NCBI RefSeq assembly: GCF_946886695.1
Contig: NZ_CAMPJD010000059.1
Coordinates: 1 to 23,878, forward strand
Length of the DNA stretch: 23,878 nt
Origin: an uncultured Pseudoxanthomonas sp.
GTDB taxonomy: Bacteria > Pseudomonadota > Gammaproteobacteria > Xanthomonadales > Xanthomonadaceae
Direction: 5' to 3'
Under the pieces are notes generated by a model, which searched no databases, had not been told where the DNA came from, and saw nothing but the letters and a program-made list of their open reading frames with translations. The first letter of the stretch is position 1; the number at the start of each line of letters is the position of its first letter. Of this stretch, positions 7,001-13,667 are shown piece by piece. A program made the translations under genes and the position numbers.

Positions 7001-9364
7001 GCGGGTGGCGGCTTCCTGCACCGACTGCGCCTTGCGCTGGCGCTCGTCCAGCAGCGCTTGCTTGTGGGCCTCGAAGGCCTCCAGCATTTCCTCGCGCTTG
7101 GACAGGATGTCGCCGAGGAACTGTTCGTGCTCGCCGAACTGGCTCTCCAGCTCCTCCAGCTGCACCATCAGGCGCGACAGCTGTTCGTCCGCCCGTTCCG
7201 GTGTGGTCGCCATCGCCAGCGCGTTGCTGACGGCCTGGCCGAACAGGGTGAACTGCGCGCCGAACTGCGCCACGGCCTCGGCGGAGCCCAGTTCGCGGCG
7301 GCGCTGGGTGGCGCGCGCACGAGACTGGTTGAGCTTGGCGTAGATGCCCGACAGTGCATCGACCACGCGGGTGCGCTGGGTGGCGTCGTCGACCCGCAGC
7401 GTTGCCATCAGCTCGGACAGCATGTCCAGTTCGCCGGCCATGCCCTGCATGGTCTCGATCGCCTCGGCCAGTTCGCGCGCACTCGCAGCTTTCTGGGCCT
7501 GCGCATCCAGCGCGACCAGGCGTTGCTGGAACGGGGCCAACGATTTTTCATCGGCGAGGAACTGGCCGGTCGCCGTGCCGACGCGTTCGTGCGCCTCCTG
7601 CAATGCGGAAACCATCGCGTCGATGGCCGGGACATCGATGTAGCGATAGTCTCGCAACGTCAGCAGATGACCGCGCAGGCGCGAGACCGCGCCGAGCGCT
7701 TCCACGAAGTCGCCGATGCCGCTCCATCCCTCCGGCTGCAGCCGGCCGAGCAGGGCACGGTGGTCGCGTTGTGCCTGCGCCATCGCGGTCTCGGACTGAC
7801 GCCGGATCTCCTGCACCTTCTCGTATTCGTCCAGGACCGACTCGCCGGTGCCGGCGATCTCGTGCAGCAGCGTGGCGAGGCCATCGCACTGCGCGTCGTC
7901 GATCCAGTGGTGCAGATCGAACAGGCGGCGAGTGCCGTGCGTCAGCAGCTGGTAGCGCTGTGCGGAGACATCGGAGCGCTCGATCTCGCGGGCGAGGTCG
8001 AACAGGTTGGACACCGCGCGCACCAGTTCGGCATTGCCAAGCTTCGCCATGAACGAGGTGCCGGCCGGCCGTGTCGCGGCGAATTCGTCCGAGCTGAAAG
8101 GCGTCTGCCAGAGCTGCATCTGGTGGATGCGGGTCGGGTCGTCGTTCTCGGCGCGGAACAGCACCATGCGTCCGTCGTGCAGGCGCGCGTAGCCGTGCGC
8201 GAGCACGGGCGGCTGCAGGCGCCGCTGCACCAGGTTGTAGACCAGCAGCGCGGCCTGGCCGGTTTCGCGCTGGTAGAACACGTACATCACGTCCTCGCCG
8301 TTGGGCGAGCGGATGGTGCGCTTGTACTGCATGTCCTGCACGGCGGCATCGAAGGCCTTGTGCTCGCCGTTCTGCAGGTAGTAGCCGCCCGGGAAGATGA
8401 TGCCGTGGTCTTCGGGCAGCTGGATGCAGGCCTGCACGATGGCGTCCAGACGCGTCACCTTGCCGGTCTGGGTGTTGTACACAAGGCCGCGCCACGCGCT
8501 CTCGCGGTACGGCAGCACCTTGAGCAGGATCAGCGAACCGACGCGTGCGAACTCGATCTGCGCGTCATCCAGCGATTGCGTGCGGTCCTCCACCGGCTCG
8601 CTGTAGACACCTGCGCCGGTCTCGGTGTTGTTCTCCACCTTCAGCGTCAGGTCGCCGCCGATGGTCTCGACGAACAGCGTGTCGAGGATGTTCAGGTGCG
8701 GATGGCGGCCGCTGACTTCCATATCCTTGGTGGCACGCGTCCATTCGAAGTCGAACGGGGGCGGCAGCACGATGTCGCGTTCGCCGCGCGCGTCCAGGTA
8801 GTTGACCTCGCCCTCCGCGGTGAGCGTCCAGCGGAACACGCGCACGTCGGTGTTCTTCAGGCCGATCTGGAACGCCATCAACAGGCGGCCGTCGCGGACG
8901 ATCAGCTGCAGCAGGCGTGCGTCCTTGTAGTAGCTGTACAACTCGCCGAAGTCGCGCTGGAACGAGCCGTCGCCCAGGAAGCTCGTGGCGATGTCGACGG
9001 GGGCCACGTCGTAACCGTCGCCGGTCTCCACCAGGCGATAGAGGCCGAACACGTCGGCGACCGATGTCGTCGCCTTCAGGCCCAGGTAGACGTTGAAGCC
9101 GAACAGCAGCAGGTCACCGACCTGCACGATGTCGCGGCCGACGGAGTTGTGCTCGGTACGGATGCGCAGGCGGCCGATGGCTTCCATCCGGCTGTCGCCG
9201 AATTCCTGCAGGCGGCGCGTGTTGATCCCTTCCGTCACGGCACGCAGCCGCGCGCCCTGCTCGTCGAGGCGACGGCGCAGCACGTCGTAGGCGCCGCCCT
9301 GGGCGACCGCTTGGTCGACCTGCGTGTCGGTGGAAGGAACTTCGGCGTTCGGCATATCGGACAT
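4055..9364 (-). CDS. Giant DUF3686 / AAA family ATPase, 1769 residues
   Basis: This belongs to the large bacterial ATPases annotated as 'DNA repair ATPase' (N-terminal DUF3686 region), a name with little experimental support. Residues about 1-480 form the beta-rich N-terminal region typical of the family. About 480-880 are long charged helices likely to be coiled coil, and about 880-1240 is a further helical region. A AAA core follows: Walker A PPGYGKTT with Lys1301, Walker B MLYLDDIQ with Asp1363-Asp1364, a sensor-1-like Asn1411 in AGNPYTESGE, then ANRADIYNLGDV. The second Walker B acid is Asp, not the usual Glu. The C-terminal 200 residues are helical and end in a charged tail. There is no signal or membrane segment. 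It sits after flotillin across an 86-bp gap with a strong hairpin and is translationally coupled (ATGA) to the next gene. I infer an ATP-driven remodeller of the operon's membrane proteins. Confidence 0.92.
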   Translation of the reverse strand: MSDMPNAEVPSTDTQVDQAVAQGGAYDVLRRRLDEQGARLRAVTEGINTRRLQEFGDSRMEAIGRLRIRTEHNSVGRDIVQVGDLLLFGFNVYLGLKATTSVADVFGLYRLVETGDGYDVAPVDIATSFLGDGSFQRDFGELYSYYKDARLLQLIVRDGRLLMAFQIGLKNTDVRVFRWTLTAEGEVNYLDARGERDIVLPPPFDFEWTRATKDMEVSGRHPHLNILDTLFVETIGGDLTLKVENNTETGAGVYSEPVEDRTQSLDDAQIEFARVGSLILLKVLPYRESAWRGLVYNTQTGKVTRLDAIVQACIQLPEDHGIIFPGGYYLQNGEHKAFDAAVQDMQYKRTIRSPNGEDVMYVFYQRETGQAALLVYNLVQRRLQPPVLAHGYARLHDGRMVLFRAENDDPTRIHQMQLWQTPFSSDEFAATRPAGTSFMAKLGNAELVRAVSNLFDLAREIERSDVSAQRYQLLTHGTRRLFDLHHWIDDAQCDGLATLLHEIAGTGESVLDEYEKVQEIRRQSETAMAQAQRDHRALLGRLQPEGWSGIGDFVEALGAVSRLRGHLLTLRDYRYIDVPAIDAMVSALQEAHERVGTATGQFLADEKSLAPFQQRLVALDAQAQKAASARELAEAIETMQGMAGELDMLSELMATLRVDDATQRTRVVDALSGIYAKLNQSRARATQRRRELGSAEAVAQFGAQFTLFGQAVSNALAMATTPERADEQLSRLMVQLEELESQFGEHEQFLGDILSKREEMLEAFEAHKQALLDERQRKAQSVQEAATRILEGLGRRTERFTTPDELNAFFAGDALVLKLRELAGRLRELKDSVKADDIEARIKGARDQAVRGLRDRSDLFEDAGNVIRLGPRHRFSVNTQPLDLTLIPRGDTLAVHLTGTDYLEPLQEPALDALRAYWDVTLESESPSLYRGEYLACRLLDDALSGEGGRSAQALEHALADPEALDRIVREYAAPRYREGYEKGIHDHDAAAILRAFLPLRNAAGTLRHAPAARALAVAWWCRSDAAPAEVIDRIRAARAIDAMSPAGRALQSVREELATAIIEWMQRDALPFAATDAAAAATFLVDTVATATPTFRFTQYAEALVTAFRSRLSNDAGGGVLTSALQRLDGRPAAAWSLLRQALDALAALPEYAHLAAYVQEAIALFRHGAQLTHVVEHVTLMATVEGLLGEHERIREGRLALAVDDLPARFAMHRDHFVPAWQRYQALRSEIAQRERAAMRLSEFKARPLSSFVRNKLINDVYLPVIGDNLAKQMGTVGENKRSDLMGLLMMISPPGYGKTTLMEYVGHRLGLVFMKINGPALGHEVRSLDPAQAPDATSRQELEKLNLALEMGNNVMLYLDDIQHTHPEFLQKFISLCDGTRRIEGVWRGRTKTYDMRGRKFAVVMAGNPYTESGEVFKIPDMLANRADIYNLGDVLGGMEDAFLLSYVENCLTSNPVLAPLATRDMADLYLLVDKARGKEVSTNQLSHAYSGAEIGEIVAVLQRLLTVRDVVYRVNQQYIASAAQADKYRVEPPFRLQGSYRNMNKLAEKISPVMNAAELQQLIADHYLGEAQLLTTGAEENLLKLGELRGTLTDDEQARWQQIKADFLRNKAMGADDADVGGRVVAQLADIAVGLQRLGEPAPVQAPQPAPWEALLSALHSLRVPERVAAATPTPAVDTAPVLQALQHTMARQDQLNGALVALAQALRNGAPPAAAAGTRKPKPRSPREAEFDQVIASLEFREERPTPTLDVSPARVRDDGDDAQ

Positions 9365-9408
9365 CGGACCTCATCCTCGCCCGTCCTGGGCGGTCGATGC
9401 GGAAATCG

Positions 9409-9434
9409 GGGCCGGCGGCACGCGCCGCCGGCCC
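9409..9434 (-). promoter_or_regulatory. Intercistronic stem-loop between flotillin and ATPase genes
   Basis: GGGCCGGCGGC (9409-9419) and GCCGCCGGCCC (9424-9434) form a perfect 11-bp GC stem with a 4-base loop, in the only sizeable gap of the operon (86 bp). No T-run follows on the minus strand, so it is not a typical intrinsic terminator. It may stabilise or process the mRNA, or partly attenuate expression of the 5.3-kb ATPase gene. Confidence 0.6.
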
Positions 9435-9450
9435 GGCTCATGGCGGGGCG

Positions 9451-11424
9451 TCAGGCGTCGGTGGCTTCGGCCTGGCGGCCGGCCGCCGGCAGTCCTGCGC
9501 CCGCCAGCCGACCCAGCAGCTGCGAGGCGATCGGGCTTTCGCCGACGATGCCTTCCAGCGCCTTGCCCAGCGAGATGCCCTTGGTCAGCGCGTTGAACAC
9601 GCCGCCGTCGCCACCGATCAGTTCGATGTTGGCGTTCTTCAGCGCGCCAGCCAGCACCTCGGCATTCTCGCGCGAGATCGCCTTGCCCGCATCGATCGAC
9701 GCCAGCAGCTGGCGCAACTGGGTTTCCAACAGCATGCGGAACTCTTCGTGGCTGCGTGCATCCGGGCTCATCTTGCCCATCGCATCGAACTTGGAGGTCA
9801 GGCCCTCGGCTTCGGCGGACATCTTCTTGGCGATGTTGCTGGCTTCGGCGTCGCCCATGGCCTGGGTGGCGCTGGCGTTGGCTTGCCCCAGCTTCTGCGC
9901 ACCATCGGCCTCGGCGGCCAGACGTTCGTTCAACACGCGCGCATCCGCGTTGCCCTGCTTGTAGGTCGCATCCGCCTTGGCTTCCAGCACGCGGGCTTCA
10001 GCCAGGCCGGTCTTCTCCATCGCGACGGCATTGGCCTCCTGCACCTGTGCTTCGGCTAGGCCGGGCGCGGCGCTCTCTGCACGCACACCGTCCGCCATCA
10101 CGCGCTTGGCTTCGGCCTGCTTGCCGGCGGCCTGCAGTTCGGCCTCGGCCAGCACCGTCAGTTCGACTGCGCGGTGGCGCGCGGCCTGTTCGGCGGCTTC
10201 GGCGGCCTTGACGTCCTTGACCAGGGTTTCCTGCGCGGCGGCTTCCGCGGCGAGGATGGTCACCTGCCTGGCGCGGTCGGCTTCGGCGACTTCACGCGTC
10301 TCCTTGATCTTCTCTTCGGCGACCGCGACCGTCTGCTCGATCTGGGTCCGCTCGCGCACGACGTTGGCCACTTCCATGCGGCCCTGTTCGACCACCTTGT
10401 CGCGGTCGACTTCCTGCATCTGGACTTCCTTGTTGGTGTTGACGCGCTCCAGCTGCTCGGCGCGCGCGACGCGCTCGAGTTCGATGGCGACGGCGCGACG
10501 GCGGTTCTGCTCGGCCACCTCGACCTGGCGCAGCTGCTCCTGCTCACGGATCTTGATCTGCTCCTCGGTCTCCAGGCGCGCGCGCTCGGACACCTGGCGC
10601 TGCTCCTCGATCACCTTGGCGGTCTCGGCGGCTTCGCGGGCGCGCACGGTCTCGACCTCACGCTGCTGGCGCGCCTCGGCCTCGGCCTGCTGCCGCTCCA
10701 GCGCAAGCAGGGCTTCGCGGGCTTCGGTGTTCTTCTTGGTGATCGCCAGCTTCTCGTTCTGCTCCAGCTCGTTGGTCTGCACGTTCTGGCGCGCGGTCAG
10801 CTCGGTGATCTTGCGGATGCCTTCGGCGTCCAGGATGTTGCTGGGGTCGAGCAGGTGCTTCGGCGTCTGCTCCAGGTAGTCGATGGCGACGTCTTCCAGC
10901 ACGTAGCCGTTAAGGTCCTGGCCGATCACGGCGACGATCTCGTCGCGGAATTCCTGGCGCTTGTCGAACAGTTCGGTGAAGTCGAACTTCTTGCCGACGG
11001 TCTTCAGTGCCTCGGAGAACTTGGCGTTGAACAGCTCGTCCACCGCGTGCCTGTCGGACGCACGGTCGGCACCGATCGCCTTGGCCACGCGCAACACGTC
11101 GGCGGGGGTCTCGTTGACGCGCAGGTAGAACGCCACCGCGATGTCGGCGCGCATGTTGTCCTTGCAGACCAGGCCTTCCTTGCCGCGGCGGTCCACCTGC
11201 AGGGTGATCAGGCTGATCTTCATCAGCTCGGCCTTGTACAGCACCGGGATGATCAGCGCGCCGGTGAAATGCACCTTGGGCTGCGCGCTCATGTCGTTGA
11301 CGATCAGGGCTGTGCCCTGCTCGACCTTCTTGTAGAAGGCCTTGAAGATGCCGATGAAGCCGAATCCCAACACCATCAGCACGACGAGGCCGATGGCGAA
11401 GGGGAGGATGGTGGCAGTGCTCAT
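9451..11424 (-). CDS. Flotillin family (SPFH/band 7) membrane protein, YqiK-like
   Basis: A 657-residue bacterial flotillin, a scaffold of ordered inner-membrane microdomains. A single N-terminal membrane helix (about residues 6-29) is followed by the SPFH/band 7 domain (about 30-220), which includes LVCKDNMRADIAVAFYLRVN and the DLNGYVLEDVAIDYLEQTP segment typical of YqiK/YuaG proteins. Residues about 225-480 are long Glu/Arg/Ala-rich coiled coil, then an Ala-Glu-rich stretch with EA-type repeats (about 480-560) and a helical C-terminal oligomerisation region. It is longer than E. coli YqiK (553). A clear AAGGAG Shine-Dalgarno precedes the ATG. The YqiJ-like gene sits 30 bp upstream, as in the known yqiJ-yqiK pair, which supports the call. 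The reading frame is intact. Confidence 0.95.
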   Translation of the reverse strand: MSTATILPFAIGLVVLMVLGFGFIGIFKAFYKKVEQGTALIVNDMSAQPKVHFTGALIIPVLYKAELMKISLITLQVDRRGKEGLVCKDNMRADIAVAFYLRVNETPADVLRVAKAIGADRASDRHAVDELFNAKFSEALKTVGKKFDFTELFDKRQEFRDEIVAVIGQDLNGYVLEDVAIDYLEQTPKHLLDPSNILDAEGIRKITELTARQNVQTNELEQNEKLAITKKNTEAREALLALERQQAEAEARQQREVETVRAREAAETAKVIEEQRQVSERARLETEEQIKIREQEQLRQVEVAEQNRRRAVAIELERVARAEQLERVNTNKEVQMQEVDRDKVVEQGRMEVANVVRERTQIEQTVAVAEEKIKETREVAEADRARQVTILAAEAAAQETLVKDVKAAEAAEQAARHRAVELTVLAEAELQAAGKQAEAKRVMADGVRAESAAPGLAEAQVQEANAVAMEKTGLAEARVLEAKADATYKQGNADARVLNERLAAEADGAQKLGQANASATQAMGDAEASNIAKKMSAEAEGLTSKFDAMGKMSPDARSHEEFRMLLETQLRQLLASIDAGKAISRENAEVLAGALKNANIELIGGDGGVFNALTKGISLGKALEGIVGESPIASQLLGRLAGAGLPAAGRQAEATDA

Positions 11425-11454
11425 TGCAGAACTCCTTGTAGACGGCGCGGGTGC

Positions 11455-12090
11455 TTACTGCTGGTGGAAGGCGGTTTCGGACATGACGCGGTAGGTGTTG
11501 TCGGTTTCGAGGTGCTCGATCAGTACGACGCGGTCGCCGCGCGAGAAACGCTCGCCAGGCAGCGCACGGACCTGCAGGATCAGTCCTGCGCCGCCGTCGT
11601 CGAACTGGGCGCGCCCCGTGTCGGCATCCGCATGTGGCGAGATCACCGAACCGCTGCGACCAAGCACGGATGGCGGCACCGGCGGTCTCAGGCGCGCGAT
11701 CACGGCGGCCAGCGGACGCAACAGCAGCGAGGTCACCAGTGCGCCGGGTAGCAGAGCGACGACCAGTGTGGCGGCGCCAGCGATCCAGCGCAGGCTGTCC
11801 GGCAGATGCTGGAGCACGAACAGGTGCGCGAAGTAGGTGATCAGCCAGCCAAAGAAGGACAGCACGGTAAACACCAGCATCATGGGCACGCCCGACAGGC
11901 CGAGCTTGGCCAGCATGCCGGCGACCACGCTCGGCTCCGCCGTATCGCCATCGGTCGTCAGCCAGCCGTCGACGGCGTCGATGTCCACCATGCCGCTCGC
12001 GGCCAGCAGCCAGTACACGGTGCAGAACGTGAGCAACACGCTGTAGACCAGCGTGGGGAAGGTCAGGACGGTGTTCAGGAACTCGTTCAT
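11455..12090 (-). CDS. YqiJ-like inner-membrane protein with C-terminal OB fold
   Basis: A 211-residue membrane protein of the YqiJ family, related to NfeD proteins that accompany bacterial flotillins. Hydrophobic helices are at about residues 9-32, 68-95 and 103-127, and a soluble C-terminal domain (about 138-205) is rich in beta strands and Gly, including LGRSGSVISPHAD and GDRVVLIEH, typical of the OB fold in NfeD/YqiJ. NfeD-type proteins are thought to help flotillin assemble or localise. The gene starts 15 bp after the PspA gene with a GGGGAGA Shine-Dalgarno and ends 30 bp before flotillin. The N-terminal helix may be a signal anchor; no cleavage site is obvious. Confidence 0.9.
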   Translation of the reverse strand: MNEFLNTVLTFPTLVYSVLLTFCTVYWLLAASGMVDIDAVDGWLTTDGDTAEPSVVAGMLAKLGLSGVPMMLVFTVLSFFGWLITYFAHLFVLQHLPDSLRWIAGAATLVVALLPGALVTSLLLRPLAAVIARLRPPVPPSVLGRSGSVISPHADADTGRAQFDDGGAGLILQVRALPGERFSRGDRVVLIEHLETDNTYRVMSETAFHQQ

Positions 12091-12105
12091 CGTGTCTCCC
12101 CTGGT

Positions 12106-12768
12106 TCAGCGCTTGCGCGCGGACGACGTGATGCGCTTGCGGGCGCGATCGAGGACGGCCTGCGCAGGATCGGCCTCGGTCTTCTTGTTCTTGCGCTGGC
12201 TGGCGGTGCTGGTCCCCTGCGCGGGCGAGCGGCGTTGTTTCATGCGTGCAGCAGAGGCAAACGCCGGTTCCGGATACAGAGCGTCGCCGGGCTGGCGACG
12301 GGCCACGGTGGCCTGCGCGCGCTGCAGGCTGTTGGAGGCGCGCAGGATGTCCAACTGGTGCTTGAGCCGTCGCAACCGCCCTTCGAGCTGTTCGACCACA
12401 TGCGCGAACTGGCGCTCATGGGCGGCGAGATCGTGTCCTTCTGCCATCCGCTGGCTGCGCTGGGCCTGCAGGCGGACCACGTCGTCTGCCGCGGTGCGTG
12501 CCTGCGTGGTACGGCCTTGCCGCAACGCGGCCTCCACCTTGGCTTCGGTTTCGCCGATGCGCGTCGCCAATGCGGCCTGATGCTGCTCGTTGGCGACACG
12601 CCGCGCCTTCGCCGCCGCATATTCGCCGCGCGCGCCATGCAGGGCGTCATCGACGGCGCGGATCTCGTCGTCGAGCAGGCGCTCGGCACGGTCGCCCATC
12701 ACGGCGCCGGCCAGTCCTTCCATGCCTTCCTGGATCCGCTTGAACAGTGTCTTCAGCGTGTCGGGCAT
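12106..12768 (-). CDS. PspA/IM30 family protein (YjfJ-like)
   Basis: A 220-residue PspA/IM30 family protein, close to the length of E. coli PspA (222). It starts with a likely amphipathic membrane-binding helix (MPDTLKTLFKRIQEGMEGL), continues as long coiled-coil helices (about 30-155) and ends in an unusual Lys/Arg-rich, probably disordered tail (about 165-220, with KQRR, QRKNKK and RARKR). PspA proteins are relatives of ESCRT-III that coat and repair the inner membrane. I chose the ATG at 12768 because it overlaps the previous stop as TGATG; the open frame further upstream is antisense to the preceding gene. Its partner is a DUF2170 protein, matching E. coli yjfI-yjfJ, so it is more YjfJ-like than the pspF-controlled PspA. 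No pspB, pspC or pspF is present. Confidence 0.92.
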   Translation of the reverse strand: MPDTLKTLFKRIQEGMEGLAGAVMGDRAERLLDDEIRAVDDALHGARGEYAAAKARRVANEQHQAALATRIGETEAKVEAALRQGRTTQARTAADDVVRLQAQRSQRMAEGHDLAAHERQFAHVVEQLEGRLRRLKHQLDILRASNSLQRAQATVARRQPGDALYPEPAFASAARMKQRRSPAQGTSTASQRKNKKTEADPAQAVLDRARKRITSSARKR

Positions 12769-13409
12769 CAGACCTTCCTCCGCGCACCGGTCCGCAGGAA
12801 GGGGCGGTAGGCTTCGGTGGCGCTGATGACGTTCTCGGCCAGCGTCTCGATCTCGAAGATGACGTTGGCCAGGCTGGAATGCGTGTCCAGCGCGCCGAAC
12901 ATGGTGTAGCCGGCCACGCCGCCGATGCGCTGCATGCCGATGGTCGACAGCGGCAGCAGCACGTGCGTGCTGAGGACATGGGCGTTGAAGGCGGCCACAT
13001 CGGCCACCTCGTCCACCGGCCAGAGATAGGCCTCCACCAGGATCTGCTCGCCGCCCACCGCGAGGAACACCGACAGGTCCCCGTACTCGTGCATCACCAG
13101 ATGCAGGCTGGGCTCCGCACCCTCGATGGTCTCCAGGCTGATCAGCCCGTCGCGCACGGTGCTGGCCTGCTGCAGCGCGTGCCGGATCGCGGCGATGGTC
13201 CAGCCGGCCTCGGTGGACTGCGTCGGCAGGTAGGGAATGCCGGATTCGCGTTCTGCATCGCGCATCGATTTCTCGATGGCGGCGAGTTCCTCGGCGTACT
13301 CCGGCCGGATCCAGACGTCCTTCTTGACCAGCCCCTGCTCGCGCATGCGTTCGCGATAGTGGCGAACGTGCAGCGTGGATGCCTTGATCGCGGGCCGGGA
13401 GGCTGTCAT
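12768..13409 (-). CDS. DUF2170 (YjfI-like) protein with extra N-terminal segment; first gene of operon
   Basis: A 213-residue protein whose residues about 75-210 form a DUF2170 domain, as in E. coli YjfI, which is much shorter. The first 60 or so residues are an addition, with the pattern HVRHYRERMREQGLVKKDVWI followed by RPEYAEELAAIEKSM. This resembles short antitoxin-type or ribbon-helix-helix-like DNA-binding segments (DUF3018-like pattern YRxxMRxxGLxxxxVW), which is an inference from pattern only. The start at ATG 13409 is the first of the frame after the promoter; the long open frame further upstream is antisense to the glycerophosphodiesterase gene. There is no Shine-Dalgarno, and the putative -10 is so close that the mRNA may be leaderless. 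It is coupled to the PspA gene by TGATG. It may be the operon's own regulator. Confidence 0.88.
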   Translation of the reverse strand: MTASRPAIKASTLHVRHYRERMREQGLVKKDVWIRPEYAEELAAIEKSMRDAERESGIPYLPTQSTEAGWTIAAIRHALQQASTVRDGLISLETIEGAEPSLHLVMHEYGDLSVFLAVGGEQILVEAYLWPVDEVADVAAFNAHVLSTHVLLPLSTIGMQRIGGVAGYTMFGALDTHSSLANVIFEIETLAENVISATEAYRPFLRTGARRKV

Positions 13410-13416
13410 GAAATTG

Positions 13417-13445
13417 ACCGTAATGCTTACATGTAATGTTGTCAA
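13417..13445 (-). promoter_or_regulatory. Putative sigma-70-type promoter of the seven-gene operon
   Basis: On the minus strand a perfect -35 hexamer TTGACA (13445-13440) is followed by exactly 17 bp and the weak -10 TACGGT (13422-13417). The region is an AT-rich island in GC-rich DNA. The expected transcription start falls at about 13410, one base before the ATG at 13409, which predicts a leaderless transcript. Confidence 0.6.
13427..13436. promoter_or_regulatory. Palindromic operator candidate in promoter spacer
   Basis: TTACATGTAA is a perfect 10-bp palindrome lying wholly inside the -35/-10 spacer. GTAATG is also repeated on either side (plus strand, 13420 and 13433, 13 bp apart). A repressor bound here would block RNA polymerase. 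The regulator is unknown; the first operon product is one candidate. Confidence 0.5.
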
Positions 13446-13667
13446 GCGGCGGTGCGGGGCAGCGGAAGCGGTGTTGTCCGGCGCCCTTGGGCCGATGATC
13501 GGCGCGTGACGACTGTCGCCTGCCTGTAACAGGCGAGCCGCAGAATGCGCCTTGCAACGAGGTACCTCTCTCCTCCCGCGTTGCTCCGGAGCCTGGCGGA
13601 AGCCGGGCTTCGTGCTTTCCGGACCCTGCGCCGCCCGTGGCATGCTGGCGGACATGAGGAAACCTCC
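13446..13667. other. Divergent intergenic region, operon to glycerophosphodiesterase
   Basis: No gene is evident. It contains a perfect palindrome GAGGTACCTC (13559-13568) and a 7-bp inverted repeat TCGCCTG/CAGGCGA near 13515-13535. These could be operator or mRNA structure for the plus-strand gene. I find no convincing -35/-10 pair for that gene. Confidence 0.35.

Noticed and set aside
5984..9964. 1326-codon plus-strand ORF antisense to the ATPase and flotillin genes
   Set aside because: It mirrors the ATPase codons, is full of Gln, His, Arg and Val without domain motifs, and the opposite strand has clear Walker motifs and operon structure. Long antisense frames are expected at this GC content.
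10174..11751. 525-codon plus-strand ORF antisense to flotillin
   Set aside because: Leu/Asp/Gly-rich shadow of the Glu/Ala/Gln codons of the flotillin coiled coil; no start signal and no recognisable motif.
12769..13557. N-terminal extension of the PspA-like ORF
   Set aside because: It is out-of-frame antisense-type sequence over the DUF2170 gene; the ATG at 12768 with TGATG coupling gives the normal family length.
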